NCBI RefSeq assembly: GCF_000420245.1
Contig: NZ_ATUO01000017.1
Span: 1 to 36,236 of the forward strand
Origin: Psychromonas hadalis ATCC BAA-638
GTDB taxonomy: Bacteria; Pseudomonadota; Gammaproteobacteria; Enterobacterales; Psychromonadaceae
Direction: 5' to 3'
Length of the DNA: 36,236 nucleotides
Shown: piece by piece, positions 1 to 8,408 of the stretch
Numbering within the stretch: the stretch's first letter is position 1
How the letters are laid out: the number at the start of each line of letters is the position of its first letter
The notes under the pieces: generated by a model
The model's database searches: none
What the model was told of the DNA's origin: nothing
What the model saw: only the letters and a program-made list of their open reading frames with translations
Made by a program: the position numbers and the translations under genes

Positions 1-209
1 ATTGATGGTTGTTCTTCCATAAATTCAATTTGTTGTATCACTTTAGCGCGAACAAAGCTGTTGGATGTTAGGCCTAGTTTTTTCTTGAAAGTGTAGAAGC
101 TAGACGTTGATAAGTGATGTTGTTGACAGTAATCTGAAATAGTTAACCCACTGGTTTGTTGATTTTTTACTAGGGTCTGCCATTGTGTTTCGTTGCGCGT
201 TATTTTCAT
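1..209 (-). CDS. tnpA: IS66 accessory protein TnpA, partial
   Basis: The frame opens with ATG at 209-207, has AAAGGAAATAAC upstream as ribosome binding site, and runs off the left edge without a stop. The roughly 69 visible residues contain ISDYCQQHHLSTSSFYTFKK, which matches the helix-turn-helix region of IS66 TnpA (the family pattern is S-x-x-x-F/Y-C-x-x-x-x-L-S-x-S-T-F-Y-x-W/F-x-K). In IS66 elements TnpA is a small DNA-binding helper encoded ahead of TnpB and the TnpC transposase, which would lie left of the window. The assignment rests on the motif and on the terminal repeat just upstream. Confidence 0.75.
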   Translation of the reverse strand, partial: MKITRNETQWQTLVKNQQTSGLTISDYCQQHHLSTSSFYTFKKKLGLTSNSFVRAKVIQQIEFMEEQPS

Positions 210-290
210 TGTTATTTCCTTTTATTTGACTTGAAAATAACATAACTGAGATCAGAAATTAGATGAAGGTGTGGTTGCCCTGACGCTTAC
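1..290 (-). mobile_element. IS66-family insertion sequence, one end
   Basis: The stretch ends at 290 with GGTTGCCCTGACGCTTAC. Its reverse complement starts GTAAGCGTC, the typical terminal repeat of IS66-family elements. Just inside lies the start of a TnpA-like reading frame pointing out of the window. IS66 elements make 8-bp target duplications, so GTTTAATC at 291-298 is the expected duplication; the other copy is outside the window. The rest of the element is not visible. Confidence 0.8.
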
Positions 291-319
291 GTTTAATCTA
301 ATCAAATGGCTGGTTAACT

Positions 320-2824
320 ATGAAAGAGCAATGGGATACTCGATTACTTCGTAGAGTAGGAAGTTTGTATAGTCAAGGGTACAGAACACTGGATAAAATC
401 CTTCCTCAATGTGATGGCGCACAACCTAAAGATATTAGCTACATTTTAGAAAAGGTTAAACAGGAAGGTGTTGAATTTAAGACTGTATCATTAGACTACA
501 AGAATAAATTTTACTTCAATCTACCTGCCGCCAATCCTTTGTTCTACCAGTGGTGGTATACCCTTGATTCACAGGAAAAATTATCCAGAAAGGTTCTTGA
601 TGAAACAGATTCTGCTGAAATATTATGTATCGGGACACCAACAATAGCTGCTACATTAAAATCATACGGTGCTAGTGTTTCGTTGCTAGATATTGATCCT
701 GATTTAATTTCGCTATTCAATAATACCTTTCCTGAAAACAGCTCAGGGCTCCAACACGATATCTTTAATGAACTAGATGCTAAATATGTTAATAGTTTTG
801 ACAGTGTTGTTATTGATCCTCCATGGTATGAAGAGTATTTCAATGTTTTTTTATCTAGAGCAATAAATGCTACAAAAATAAATGGAAAAATATATTGCTC
901 AATTCCTCAAGTATTAACCAGAGAAGGGATTGAAGAGGAGCGGAGAAAATTAACTCAAGAGTTGCATCGTTTAGGGCATGAGGTTCTTTATGTAGAAAAA
1001 TCTGTTGTTCAGTACATTATTCCAGAATTTGAAAGTGCAGCCTTTAAACAAGGAAATATTCCATTATCTAATCAACCCTGGCGTTATTCAGATTTATTAG
1101 TTATACGTGTCGGTAGTAATAGGGTAATGGATGTTGCTCCCAAGAATATTCCCGATATACACTGTTATTCAAGAGGTAATATGGCCTCAATGTTCAGGGT
1201 TTTTCTTTCTGAAACGAATATTACTACGGGGGTTGGTTTAATACATATCCCTGAATTTACAGAGTCCATAAGTAGGAGAGATAAGGTCCCTGAAGTTAAT
1301 TTATGGACCTCTAGTAAACGCGGGTATCAAGCAGAGGACTTCAATGTAGTTAAAAATATCCTTAAATGTTGGAGTGAGGGGAAAAGTAAAGCTGAGGCGA
1401 TTGAATCTCTTAGAAGTAATGGTAATTCAGCTGTCATATCCACAAATCTAATTGACCAATTCGACGAGCGACTTGGTTTATGGAGCAAATACTCCGATGG
1501 ATCCGCAAGAAGAACAGGGGAAGAAATAAAAGAGAAAAACTCATCAACAAACAGTCGTTGGGCACAAGAGGCTAGCAAACGAGAGTTTGGAAATAGCAGT
1601 GATGGTTTTCGAATTGAATTTCAGAGAGATAGAGATCGAATTATATGGTCTAGCGGATTTAGAAAGCTTGCAGATAAAACCCAACTATTTCCACTTGGGG
1701 AAGATGAAAATCTAAGACAACGCCTGGCACATAGTATTGAGGTTATGCAATTGGCCACTACAATTTCATCAAGTTTCGGATTAGATAAAGACCTCGTTGA
1801 AGCTGGTGCTTTGGCTCATGATATAGGGCATACCCCTTTCGGGCATGCTGGTGAAAATGCTATTGACCGTTTATTTACTAATTTGGGATTTAAATGTGGT
1901 TTTAACCATTACGAGCATGGTGTTGATGTCGTAAGGTATCTAGAAGGGTCATATCAGCATAATGTGTTTGAATCTCACCCTGGACTTAACCTAACTCCCG
2001 ACGTATGTGATTGTATACTTAAACACACATACTGCCATTCTGGCGAGACTGGAAGCCATAAAAGTGTATGGAAAAATTCTAAGCACCAAGAATATATTGG
2101 ATGTGGTGGTTTTAGTCACTTGGAAGGGCAGGCCGTACGTGCTGCAGATAAAATATCTTATCTTCTATCTGATATAGAAGATGGAATAAGGCTAGGCATT
2201 GTAAGCTATCAAGATTTAATGAATTGTCGACTATTTCATCGGCCACCGGTTGATTTTAGGATGTCACCGTCCGAAAGCTTATATGTGAAATTTATAGAGC
2301 AACGTGGTTCAATAATTAAACTTCTTATGGAGGATGTGATTTTAGAGTCTTCTAAAAGAATCAGTAAGCTTAGTTCCAGAAATGAAGTTCGAACTGCACA
2401 ACATTATTGCATATTCCACGGGCCAGAGATTGAAGCCGATATGGGGGAAATCTGGGATAAAATTCAAGCAGGTAAGCTACACAGAGATCCAAGGGTATTA
2501 TCTGCAAATATGAGGGCGTCCAAGATCGTATCAGAGTTGCTAATCTTATATGTATTATATCCAGAACACATAGATGAGAGATTTCGAGTCGAACATGAGA
2601 GGTTGAGAAATACTAATTATATTAAATTCTATGAGAAGGCCAAATTGTATTTCAGTTTGCCTGAAGCTTATACGTCTTTTTTACCATTAAATGTAATGAT
2701 TGGCTTCAATCCATCTGTATTAAATAATATTGATACATATAATTTAGTTATTGCTAAAGATTATATTGCTAGTCTTTCAGATAAAAGAATTACCAGTATT
2801 TATCATGAGCTTTTGAGTGATTAA
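320..2824 (+). CDS. Methyltransferase-like / dGTPase (HD) fusion protein, putative defence protein
   Basis: This is an 834-residue two-part protein. Residues about 95-265 form a Rossmann, SAM-methyltransferase-like domain: LLDIDPD at 122-128 fits the acidic end of strand 2, and DPPWYEEYF at 166-174 is an N6/N4-type DPPW motif. The layout also resembles branched-polyamine synthase (BpsA) domains, so the substrate is open. Residues about 430-830 are a Dgt-type triphosphohydrolase: FQRDRDRI 434-441, KTQLFP, H471, H500-D501, HTPFGH 504-509 and D610, so the HD metal ligands are all present. Dgt enzymes cleave dGTP to deoxyguanosine and triphosphate, and some act as phage defences by draining dNTPs. 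Residues 1-90 are unassigned, possibly winged-helix. The ribosome binding site is weak, and an IS66 end lies 29 bp upstream. The next gene is convergent. The HD call is firm, the methyltransferase activity likely, the defence role inferred. Confidence 0.85.
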   Translation: MKEQWDTRLLRRVGSLYSQGYRTLDKILPQCDGAQPKDISYILEKVKQEGVEFKTVSLDYKNKFYFNLPAANPLFYQWWYTLDSQEKLSRKVLDETDSAEILCIGTPTIAATLKSYGASVSLLDIDPDLISLFNNTFPENSSGLQHDIFNELDAKYVNSFDSVVIDPPWYEEYFNVFLSRAINATKINGKIYCSIPQVLTREGIEEERRKLTQELHRLGHEVLYVEKSVVQYIIPEFESAAFKQGNIPLSNQPWRYSDLLVIRVGSNRVMDVAPKNIPDIHCYSRGNMASMFRVFLSETNITTGVGLIHIPEFTESISRRDKVPEVNLWTSSKRGYQAEDFNVVKNILKCWSEGKSKAEAIESLRSNGNSAVISTNLIDQFDERLGLWSKYSDGSARRTGEEIKEKNSSTNSRWAQEASKREFGNSSDGFRIEFQRDRDRIIWSSGFRKLADKTQLFPLGEDENLRQRLAHSIEVMQLATTISSSFGLDKDLVEAGALAHDIGHTPFGHAGENAIDRLFTNLGFKCGFNHYEHGVDVVRYLEGSYQHNVFESHPGLNLTPDVCDCILKHTYCHSGETGSHKSVWKNSKHQEYIGCGGFSHLEGQAVRAADKISYLLSDIEDGIRLGIVSYQDLMNCRLFHRPPVDFRMSPSESLYVKFIEQRGSIIKLLMEDVILESSKRISKLSSRNEVRTAQHYCIFHGPEIEADMGEIWDKIQAGKLHRDPRVLSANMRASKIVSELLILYVLYPEHIDERFRVEHERLRNTNYIKFYEKAKLYFSLPEAYTSFLPLNVMIGFNPSVLNNIDTYNLVIAKDYIASLSDKRITSIYHELLSD

Positions 2825-2852
2825 TCAATAATTTCTATGAAGAGAAATAAGC

Positions 2853-2923
2853 GTTCTGGTTAAGTTGATTTGGCCATCTATCTATAACTTTCTAAGGCGC
2901 TTTGGGGCACATTGCGCCTTAGA
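2853..2923 (+). repeat. Cassette-border repeat, copy A
   Basis: Perfect 10-bp arms TCTAAGGCGC (2891-2900) and GCGCCTTAGA (2914-2923) enclose a 13-base loop containing GGGGC. A weaker upstream part, GTTAAGTTGATTTGGCCA, matches the upstream part of copies E and G. It lies just after the methyltransferase-dGTPase gene. There is no T-tract, so it is not a standard terminator. Confidence 0.8.
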
Positions 2924-3038
2924 ATAATAATTAAAAACTCAAAATGAAAGAGCTTCACCTCAGGTCCCTTAGCTCAATGTAAAGTTAGTCCCATGCCCTT
3001 TTCATGTATGTCTATGGACGACTTTCTATGTACAACTT

Positions 3039-4637
3039 TTACTGCTGAAAAGCTGACACTTGACATTTATGGTTCTCATTCTTCAATTTCAGCCTTGGCA
3101 CCATCGTACTGCTATCAAAATCATAAACGACAACTTCAGGGTGATGGGTATCATAAGCTTGACCAATAAAAATAGCGGCCGCGTTTGAAGCACAGGTAAA
3201 AAGGTGGATAGTTTGAGCGCTATACTCAGACCTTAGCTTATGGAAAAGAGACTGAAGTGCGCTAGTAAAAGCTTTTCCGTCTTCAGGGTGTGAAATTGCA
3301 CCGTTACCCATATATTCTTCTTTGGCCCTTATAGTAATAATCTGAGCACCTTTTTCACCGCTTAAAACTTCTGCAGCACTAATGAGACTTTCTGGTTCGG
3401 CAGTTAAGGCGATGTTTATGATAAAGTCAGCATTTTCTTTTAAATCGTCTAGACCTACTATTTCATAAAAAGTCCCTAAAGCAACATCGCTAGGCCAAGA
3501 CCAGTTTCCCCCTTCCCTGAAGCGTAGCATAGGAGTTACATCGTTTTTATTCCCCAATTTAGCACCTAATCCAATAAGTGCAGATGTTGGCCCGAAGCCA
3601 AATAAAGCCGCATTGAAGCCAAAAGCCTTTGTTTGTTGAATAATCTTGTCTGCTGCACTTTGAATTACGCTAGGCATCATTTGCCAAAGTATATCTGGGG
3701 AATTGATCAATAAGTCTTCGTTGTCGCTCAAAATGTTTATTTGTTCATGCATTCGACGTTTTATTCTGGATAGGCTAGTTGCAACCTGAAGATATGATGG
3801 TGGTGAAACCGTTTGAGAGTTGACTGGCCATAGGACAGAATAAACTGGAATTGGCTGGTATTTTAGACCATCTAATAAACCATTCGCAACGATGCCAAAT
3901 TCTTTTTTCATTGCTGATAACATAGATGCTGTATAATCGCTTGCTGCGACCTTATCTATGAGGCGATGGTGTTTGTCACAGAGAAGCAGTACATTGTCAG
4001 GATCGTTGGAAAGTTTACCAGATAGTTCAGTGATCCCTCTGGCACCTTGCTCAGAAGAGGCGACGTTATGTGCTAAATAGGCATAGTTTCCAGTTGTCCC
4101 TGAAATGCTATCATGGTCTAGCTTTTCGCCACATCCAGTGAACATGCAGCGACCATAGCTTTCTTTCCATACAGTATTTTTGGTTTCTACAGTAAAGTCT
4201 TTTCCTCTACCTTTTAGTTTTCGGTCATCCTCAAAGCGGGTGAATAGATTTTCTAGTTCATTGATCGGTATATTGTCGCTTTGTTGGGCCGCTTTAATCC
4301 ATGTACTACTTATTGACTCAAGGGTTAACAGATCATCACTAGTTATTTGATAACCTTGGATATTTCTGTAAGTAACTTCATTTTTACTTTTAGACAAACT
4401 TGCTAAACATTTTGCAACATCACTTGGTTCTAGACATAACCTTAGTGTAGCTACCATCTCTTCATCAAGGCTAAGTAAAATGATGGTGTTTTTATCATCC
4501 TTATCAGTCAAAAAACCAACGTCATCCCAGTTCACCTGCTTTTTAAGACTCATATGATATTGACGAAAATTGTCCAGTGAATCAATTGGAGCACTAGCGG
4601 CCTGATTACAAAACTGTTCTGCTTTATTACTCATCAA
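3039..4637 (-). CDS. cap5: HNH-SAVED CBASS effector nuclease (Cap5-like)
   Basis: A 532-residue protein. Residues about 155-235 are an HNH endonuclease domain: C164 and C169 (CMFTGC), H190, then LLLCDKHHRLID at 217-228 with C220 and H223/H224. Residues about 340-525 are a SAVED cyclic-nucleotide sensor, ending in IHLFTCASNAAAIFIGQA (477-494) and HHPEVVVYDF. In Cap5 proteins, ligand binding to SAVED drives oligomerisation and unspecific DNA cleavage that kills the infected cell. The N-terminal 140 residues are extra compared with typical Cap5 proteins of about 400 residues and are unassigned. It is divergent from the CBASS operon at 5175 and separated by 537 bp, so it is either a second effector of that system or a remnant of another. 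Both catalytic and sensor parts look intact. Confidence 0.88.
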   Translation of the reverse strand: MMSNKAEQFCNQAASAPIDSLDNFRQYHMSLKKQVNWDDVGFLTDKDDKNTIILLSLDEEMVATLRLCLEPSDVAKCLASLSKSKNEVTYRNIQGYQITSDDLLTLESISSTWIKAAQQSDNIPINELENLFTRFEDDRKLKGRGKDFTVETKNTVWKESYGRCMFTGCGEKLDHDSISGTTGNYAYLAHNVASSEQGARGITELSGKLSNDPDNVLLLCDKHHRLIDKVAASDYTASMLSAMKKEFGIVANGLLDGLKYQPIPVYSVLWPVNSQTVSPPSYLQVATSLSRIKRRMHEQINILSDNEDLLINSPDILWQMMPSVIQSAADKIIQQTKAFGFNAALFGFGPTSALIGLGAKLGNKNDVTPMLRFREGGNWSWPSDVALGTFYEIVGLDDLKENADFIINIALTAEPESLISAAEVLSGEKGAQIITIRAKEEYMGNGAISHPEDGKAFTSALQSLFHKLRSEYSAQTIHLFTCASNAAAIFIGQAYDTHHPEVVVYDFDSSTMVPRLKLKNENHKCQVSAFQQ

Positions 4638-5174
4638 CTTTCCTCGTTATTTTTTAACATTTATTATCAATATTGGTATAATAATTTACTTGTTCATTGT
4701 CACAATAACAAATATAAGCTATCGTTCCGGATTGCGAGTTTAGTACCATAACCACTCTCAAAGTCGATGTTCAGAATGACGATATAGAGCACTCATTTAA
4801 ACAGTACCCACATAGTAGTAATGTATCTACTTAACGAGCAATAGCTCGATGACTTCCCCCCTTTTCCTAAGTATAAACCGACGTTGTTTTTATGCCTACG
4901 ACAATAAAAAAAACAGAGGGCGAACAGGGTTGCCCTGTTCATGGGATCGCCAGTCAGTTTTATCAGAAATCGAGGGGCTAGGCGCATCTTGGGGCGAGTG
5001 TGCCAGATTCCAAAATAGCCCAACAAGTGTTCTGATGCGGTATGTTGTGGCTTAGTAATATTGACCAAAAGGCAAGACTTGGCTCAGTTGTTTTCGATAC
5101 TTTTACCTATCCCCCTTGATTAATATTTTACAGCCCCCATCTGTTATTTATCCACATCAAAATAAGGGGCTCAA
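4638..5174. other. 537-bp gap between divergent Cap5 and CBASS operon
   Basis: No convincing gene. It holds a perfect 8-bp hairpin, GAACAGGG-TTG-CCCTGTTC (4922-4940), an incomplete border repeat (5043-5070) and TTCCTAAGTATA at 4864-4875, identical to part of the putative Xre operator at 16943. Open frames of 68-91 codons on both strands over 4793-5068 look like decayed or noncoding DNA. Promoters for both flanking genes must lie here, but I cannot place them. Confidence 0.5.
5043..5070 (+). repeat. Cassette-border repeat, copy B (upstream half only)
   Basis: GTTGTGGCTTAGTAATATTG followed by ACCAAAA closely matches GTTGTGGTTAAGTAATATTG at 13004-13023 of copy G. The G-rich hairpin half is missing here, so this is probably a relic of a former border. 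Confidence 0.6.
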
Positions 5175-6227
5175 ATGTCATTACAAAGTCAATATAAAAA
5201 ATTCACAGAAACAATATCATTAACCCGTCAAGATAGTGGATATAAAGACGCCCGTGAAAAAGATGATTTAATTTATGGGAAGATTAAGGTTGCGTTTAAA
5301 GAAGAAAAATATGATATTAGTGATACTTTTCTTTTGGGATCCATGGGGGTTTATACGGGAATAAAACCTATTGATGGTGATCATGATATTGATAGAGCAA
5401 TTGTTGTAACAAAAGAATCATCACCAGAAAATCCGATCGATATTAAAAAAGTAGTAAAAAAAGTTTTAAAAGACCATGGGTTTTCAGATCCTAAAATAAA
5501 AAAGCCATGTATTACGGCTGATTATAAAAACAAACCAATTCATATTGATTATGTTGTATTTAGAATTGATGATAATGATGATAATGCTGATATTGAACTT
5601 GCTGTCGGTAAAGAAACTTCAAATGAAGATAACCGAAAGTGGGATGAGTCTGACCCTAAAGGCTTAAAGTCTTGGTTAGTATGGGAGGGGGAAGGGAAAA
5701 GTACTGAAGAAAGAGCTCAGTATTATCGATTAGTCCGTATTATGAAAAGATGGCGAGATTATAAATATACTGACGTGAAGAAACGAAAAAAGGTATATTC
5801 GATTGGTTTAGCTGTCATGCTTAAAGAGAAAATTTGTTTTTCTATTGATGAAAATGGTAAAGCGGACGACCATTTAGCTTTACGCAATACCATTGATAAT
5901 ATTTTGGCTGACAATACTTATTTCAAAAAAGATATTTTCAGCACTCTGCTCGGTGAAGTCAAATATGATTTAATTGTAAATTTACCAAAATCACCTAATA
6001 GAGACATTTTTGATAATCATGGAAAAACAGTCGGTACTACCTTAAGAGAACGTTTATCTAAGTTACGTGATATTTTGGATGAAGTAACCGAACAAAAAAA
6101 TCTTAAAAATCAGTGTGAAATACTAGAAAAATCTGCATTTGGTAATGACTTTCCTATTCCTTCGGATAATGAAAAAAGAGAACAAACTGACTCGTCTGGT
6201 GTTATGAGTGTGTCTAGTGGTGCATGA
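5175..6227 (+). CDS. CBASS CD-NTase (cGAS-like cyclic oligonucleotide synthase)
   Basis: A 350-residue nucleotidyltransferase and the signal generator of the CBASS operon. The polymerase-beta-like active site is visible as GS at 55-56 followed by DHDID at 69-73 (D71, D73), with the third acid at D125 in IHIDYVVF. Once phage infection is sensed it should join NTPs into a cyclic di- or trinucleotide that activates SAVED effectors. The C-terminus, SVSSGA, is an exposed small-residue tail of the kind Cap2 links to target proteins in type II CBASS. The start is supported by AAGGGG six bases upstream. The 3' end overlaps cap2 by 20 bases. I cannot assign the clade or the product from sequence alone. 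Confidence 0.93.
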   Translation: MSLQSQYKKFTETISLTRQDSGYKDAREKDDLIYGKIKVAFKEEKYDISDTFLLGSMGVYTGIKPIDGDHDIDRAIVVTKESSPENPIDIKKVVKKVLKDHGFSDPKIKKPCITADYKNKPIHIDYVVFRIDDNDDNADIELAVGKETSNEDNRKWDESDPKGLKSWLVWEGEGKSTEERAQYYRLVRIMKRWRDYKYTDVKKRKKVYSIGLAVMLKEKICFSIDENGKADDHLALRNTIDNILADNTYFKKDIFSTLLGEVKYDLIVNLPKSPNRDIFDNHGKTVGTTLRERLSKLRDILDEVTEQKNLKNQCEILEKSAFGNDFPIPSDNEKREQTDSSGVMSVSSGA

Positions 6228-7935
6228 TATTGATTTGATAGTAGAGTTCTTAAAAAAAAATGGGTTTAATGTCGTAATCCGTGATAATGAACTCATATCA
6301 ACCCATTCTTGCCTAACGGCAAGTTTTTCTATTCGAATAGAGTTTCCTGATGAGTTCCCATATGTTCTTCCAAATTATCATTTGGAAAATAGAGGTGACT
6401 TTGGGCATTTAGCTCATGTTGCATGGGGGGCTGAACGATACGCTAGTATTTGTATCGGTTCTCAAGAATCATTTTCAATAAACTTTGATGCACCTGAAAA
6501 AGTTGTTTTTGATACATTAAAAATGGCTGAAAAAATAGTTCAAAACTCTTTGGATAATCCTGAATATAACTATCAAGAAATATTAAAAGAATTTGGAGGC
6601 GTGTGGAGATTCCATGTGGCATCTGATGCTCCTCGAATTTTAAATTTCATAAATAACTTAAACCATTTCTCACCTCTAATTGTACGTTCTAAATTTACGA
6701 AAGATGTACAAAATGGTTTAGGCAACGTTATTATTGCAAGTGAAAATAATCCTTGCCAAGGGGGGTATGCTGTAAATATATCAGCCTCATCAAGATTTAG
6801 ACAAAACATAGGAAAAGGAATATATCTGCCTATTCCAACAGATATGAGGCTTATGCCACCTTTACCATACCAAGATATTATGGAATGGTGGTGTGGTGTT
6901 TTAAACCTAATAGACAATAAAACTAAAATAGATTTAAAAGAGTATGCGAGACTTAAAAAAGCAACAGCATGTTATGTTGTATTGGGAGTTTTCACTCAAG
7001 ATCAGGTCGCTACAGTTGCTCTGGAATTTAAGGCAGAAAAAAAATCAAAACTTCCTTTTCATGAGTCATTTATCGGCAATTGGAATGCGACAGCTATAAA
7101 TGCAGATGATTTTTCCCCATCAAGCCTAATACAAAGAGGCGGGGGAGCTATAGATATTAACCAAAAGAATGTTTGTATTATTGGCTGTGGGTCAGTTGGG
7201 GGGTATATAGCTCACTCTCTTGCTTCTTCTGGAGTTGGAAAATTAACTTTAGTGGATTACGATAATTATAATCCTGAGAATATTCATCGTCATATTTTAC
7301 CATCCCGTTATCTTTATACGAATAAGGCGTCCTCGCTTTCTGATTATTTAACAGAGAACTTTCCTTTTGTAATTGCTAAGCCTTTAAATACGCAATTGCT
7401 AGAGCTTTCCCCTTATGAATTAAAAGATTATGACTTAGTAATTGTCGCTACAGGGAATGTTTCCCAAGAAAGAGTGTTTAACAGAGAAATTGCAAAAGAA
7501 GGCTTAAACATTCCTGTCATTTACTCTTGGCAAGAGGCATATGGTGTTGGTGGTCATAGCGTTCTTTCAACTCCTTTCTTAGGTGGTTGCTTGGAGTGTA
7601 CATATATTGGATTGGCTTCAGATGAAGTTGAGCTATTTAGTAATCTTAACTTTATTGCTTCCGGCCAAAAGGTATTAAAAGGCCATGCGGGGTGTGGTAC
7701 TGAATTTTTACCATACTCGAGTATAGACGCTAGAGATACTGCAAGTCTTACATGTCGGTTGGCTATTAAAGTATTAACAAAAACTGTAACTCATGGGGTG
7801 TCTGGTTCATGGCGTCAAGATTCAGAAGAAGCTAAAGAAAATAATATTGAGTTAACTCACAGATATACCCACTTACAACATGTTGAAAAACTGAAAGAGA
7901 TAAAAAGCACAAGGTGTCCTTGTTGTGCGAAATGA
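6208..7935 (+). CDS. cap2: CBASS Cap2, E2-E1 ubiquitin-like conjugation enzyme
   Basis: About 575 residues, with an N-terminal E2-like domain (roughly 1-130; candidate catalytic C82 in ASICIGS) and a C-terminal ThiF/E1 adenylation domain (roughly 310-575). The E1 part shows CIIGCGSVGG at 323-332, LVDYD at 348-352 and AGCGTEFLPY around C496, a candidate E1 cysteine; CLEC (461-464) and CPCC near the end may bind zinc. In type II CBASS, Cap2 joins the C-terminus of the CD-NTase to a target and so primes it. The start is uncertain: GTG codons at 6208, 6217 and 6220 all lie inside the CD-NTase gene, implying translational coupling. It overlaps cap3 by 11 bases. Confidence 0.93.
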   Translation: MCLVVHDIDLIVEFLKKNGFNVVIRDNELISTHSCLTASFSIRIEFPDEFPYVLPNYHLENRGDFGHLAHVAWGAERYASICIGSQESFSINFDAPEKVVFDTLKMAEKIVQNSLDNPEYNYQEILKEFGGVWRFHVASDAPRILNFINNLNHFSPLIVRSKFTKDVQNGLGNVIIASENNPCQGGYAVNISASSRFRQNIGKGIYLPIPTDMRLMPPLPYQDIMEWWCGVLNLIDNKTKIDLKEYARLKKATACYVVLGVFTQDQVATVALEFKAEKKSKLPFHESFIGNWNATAINADDFSPSSLIQRGGGAIDINQKNVCIIGCGSVGGYIAHSLASSGVGKLTLVDYDNYNPENIHRHILPSRYLYTNKASSLSDYLTENFPFVIAKPLNTQLLELSPYELKDYDLVIVATGNVSQERVFNREIAKEGLNIPVIYSWQEAYGVGGHSVLSTPFLGGCLECTYIGLASDEVELFSNLNFIASGQKVLKGHAGCGTEFLPYSSIDARDTASLTCRLAIKVLTKTVTHGVSGSWRQDSEEAKENNIELTHRYTHLQHVEKLKEIKSTRCPCCAK

Positions 7936-8407
7936 ATTATGTATAAAGCTCTTTAATAGTAAAAGTATTAAAGTAAATTTTGATACTAAAGTTATTAATG
8001 TTTGGAAAAATTATAGGCAATTAAAAAAATCTGATCTTGAAGGTTGTGGTGTCTTAATTGGCGGATATATACGAGAAAAAAGAACCATAATTGTTGATAG
8101 TTGCACTACTCCTGGCGTTGCCGATACTAGACGTCGTTGTTCATATAAAATGACTGATTCAAGCCATCAAACCACCATAAATACAGCGTTTAAAAAATCA
8201 AATGGAGAGGCTTTTTTTATTGGTACATGGCATACCCATCCTGAACCCTATCCGACGCCTTCACGCGCAGACTTACAAGACTGGAAAAAACTAATGCATG
8301 AGAATTTAGATGCAATCCCCGCATTCTTATTCGCCATTGTTGGCACAAAGCAAGTATCAATATTTCCCTTTATTAATGGTGGATATAAAAAGAAAGGGAA
8401 TAAATAA
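7925..8407 (+). CDS. cap3: CBASS Cap3, JAB/JAMM deconjugating protease
   Basis: A 160-residue JAB-family metalloprotease. The JAMM zinc site is complete: E39 in LEGCGVLIGG, HTHP with H103 and H105, then S113 and D116 in PSRAD. Cap3 removes the CD-NTase from Cap2-made conjugates and so limits or resets signalling. It starts with GTG inside the end of cap2 (TTGTGCGAAATGA), so the two are translated together. The gene ends two bases before the effector ATG at 8409. Confidence 0.92.
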   Translation: MRNELCIKLFNSKSIKVNFDTKVINVWKNYRQLKKSDLEGCGVLIGGYIREKRTIIVDSCTTPGVADTRRRCSYKMTDSSHQTTINTAFKKSNGEAFFIGTWHTHPEPYPTPSRADLQDWKKLMHENLDAIPAFLFAIVGTKQVSIFPFINGGYKKKGNK

Positions 8408-8408
8408 A

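Noticed and set aside
118-131. TGTTGACAG near the left edge resembles the Tn7-like terminus TGTTGACA.
   Set aside because: It lies inside the IS66 tnpA coding frame, and no CCATACACT-type repeats are beside it.
4793-5068. A 91-codon frame on the minus strand and a 68-codon frame on the plus strand in the Cap5-CBASS gap.
   Set aside because: No ribosome binding site, odd composition and no recognisable fold. The region carries hairpin and repeat pieces and is probably noncoding or decayed.
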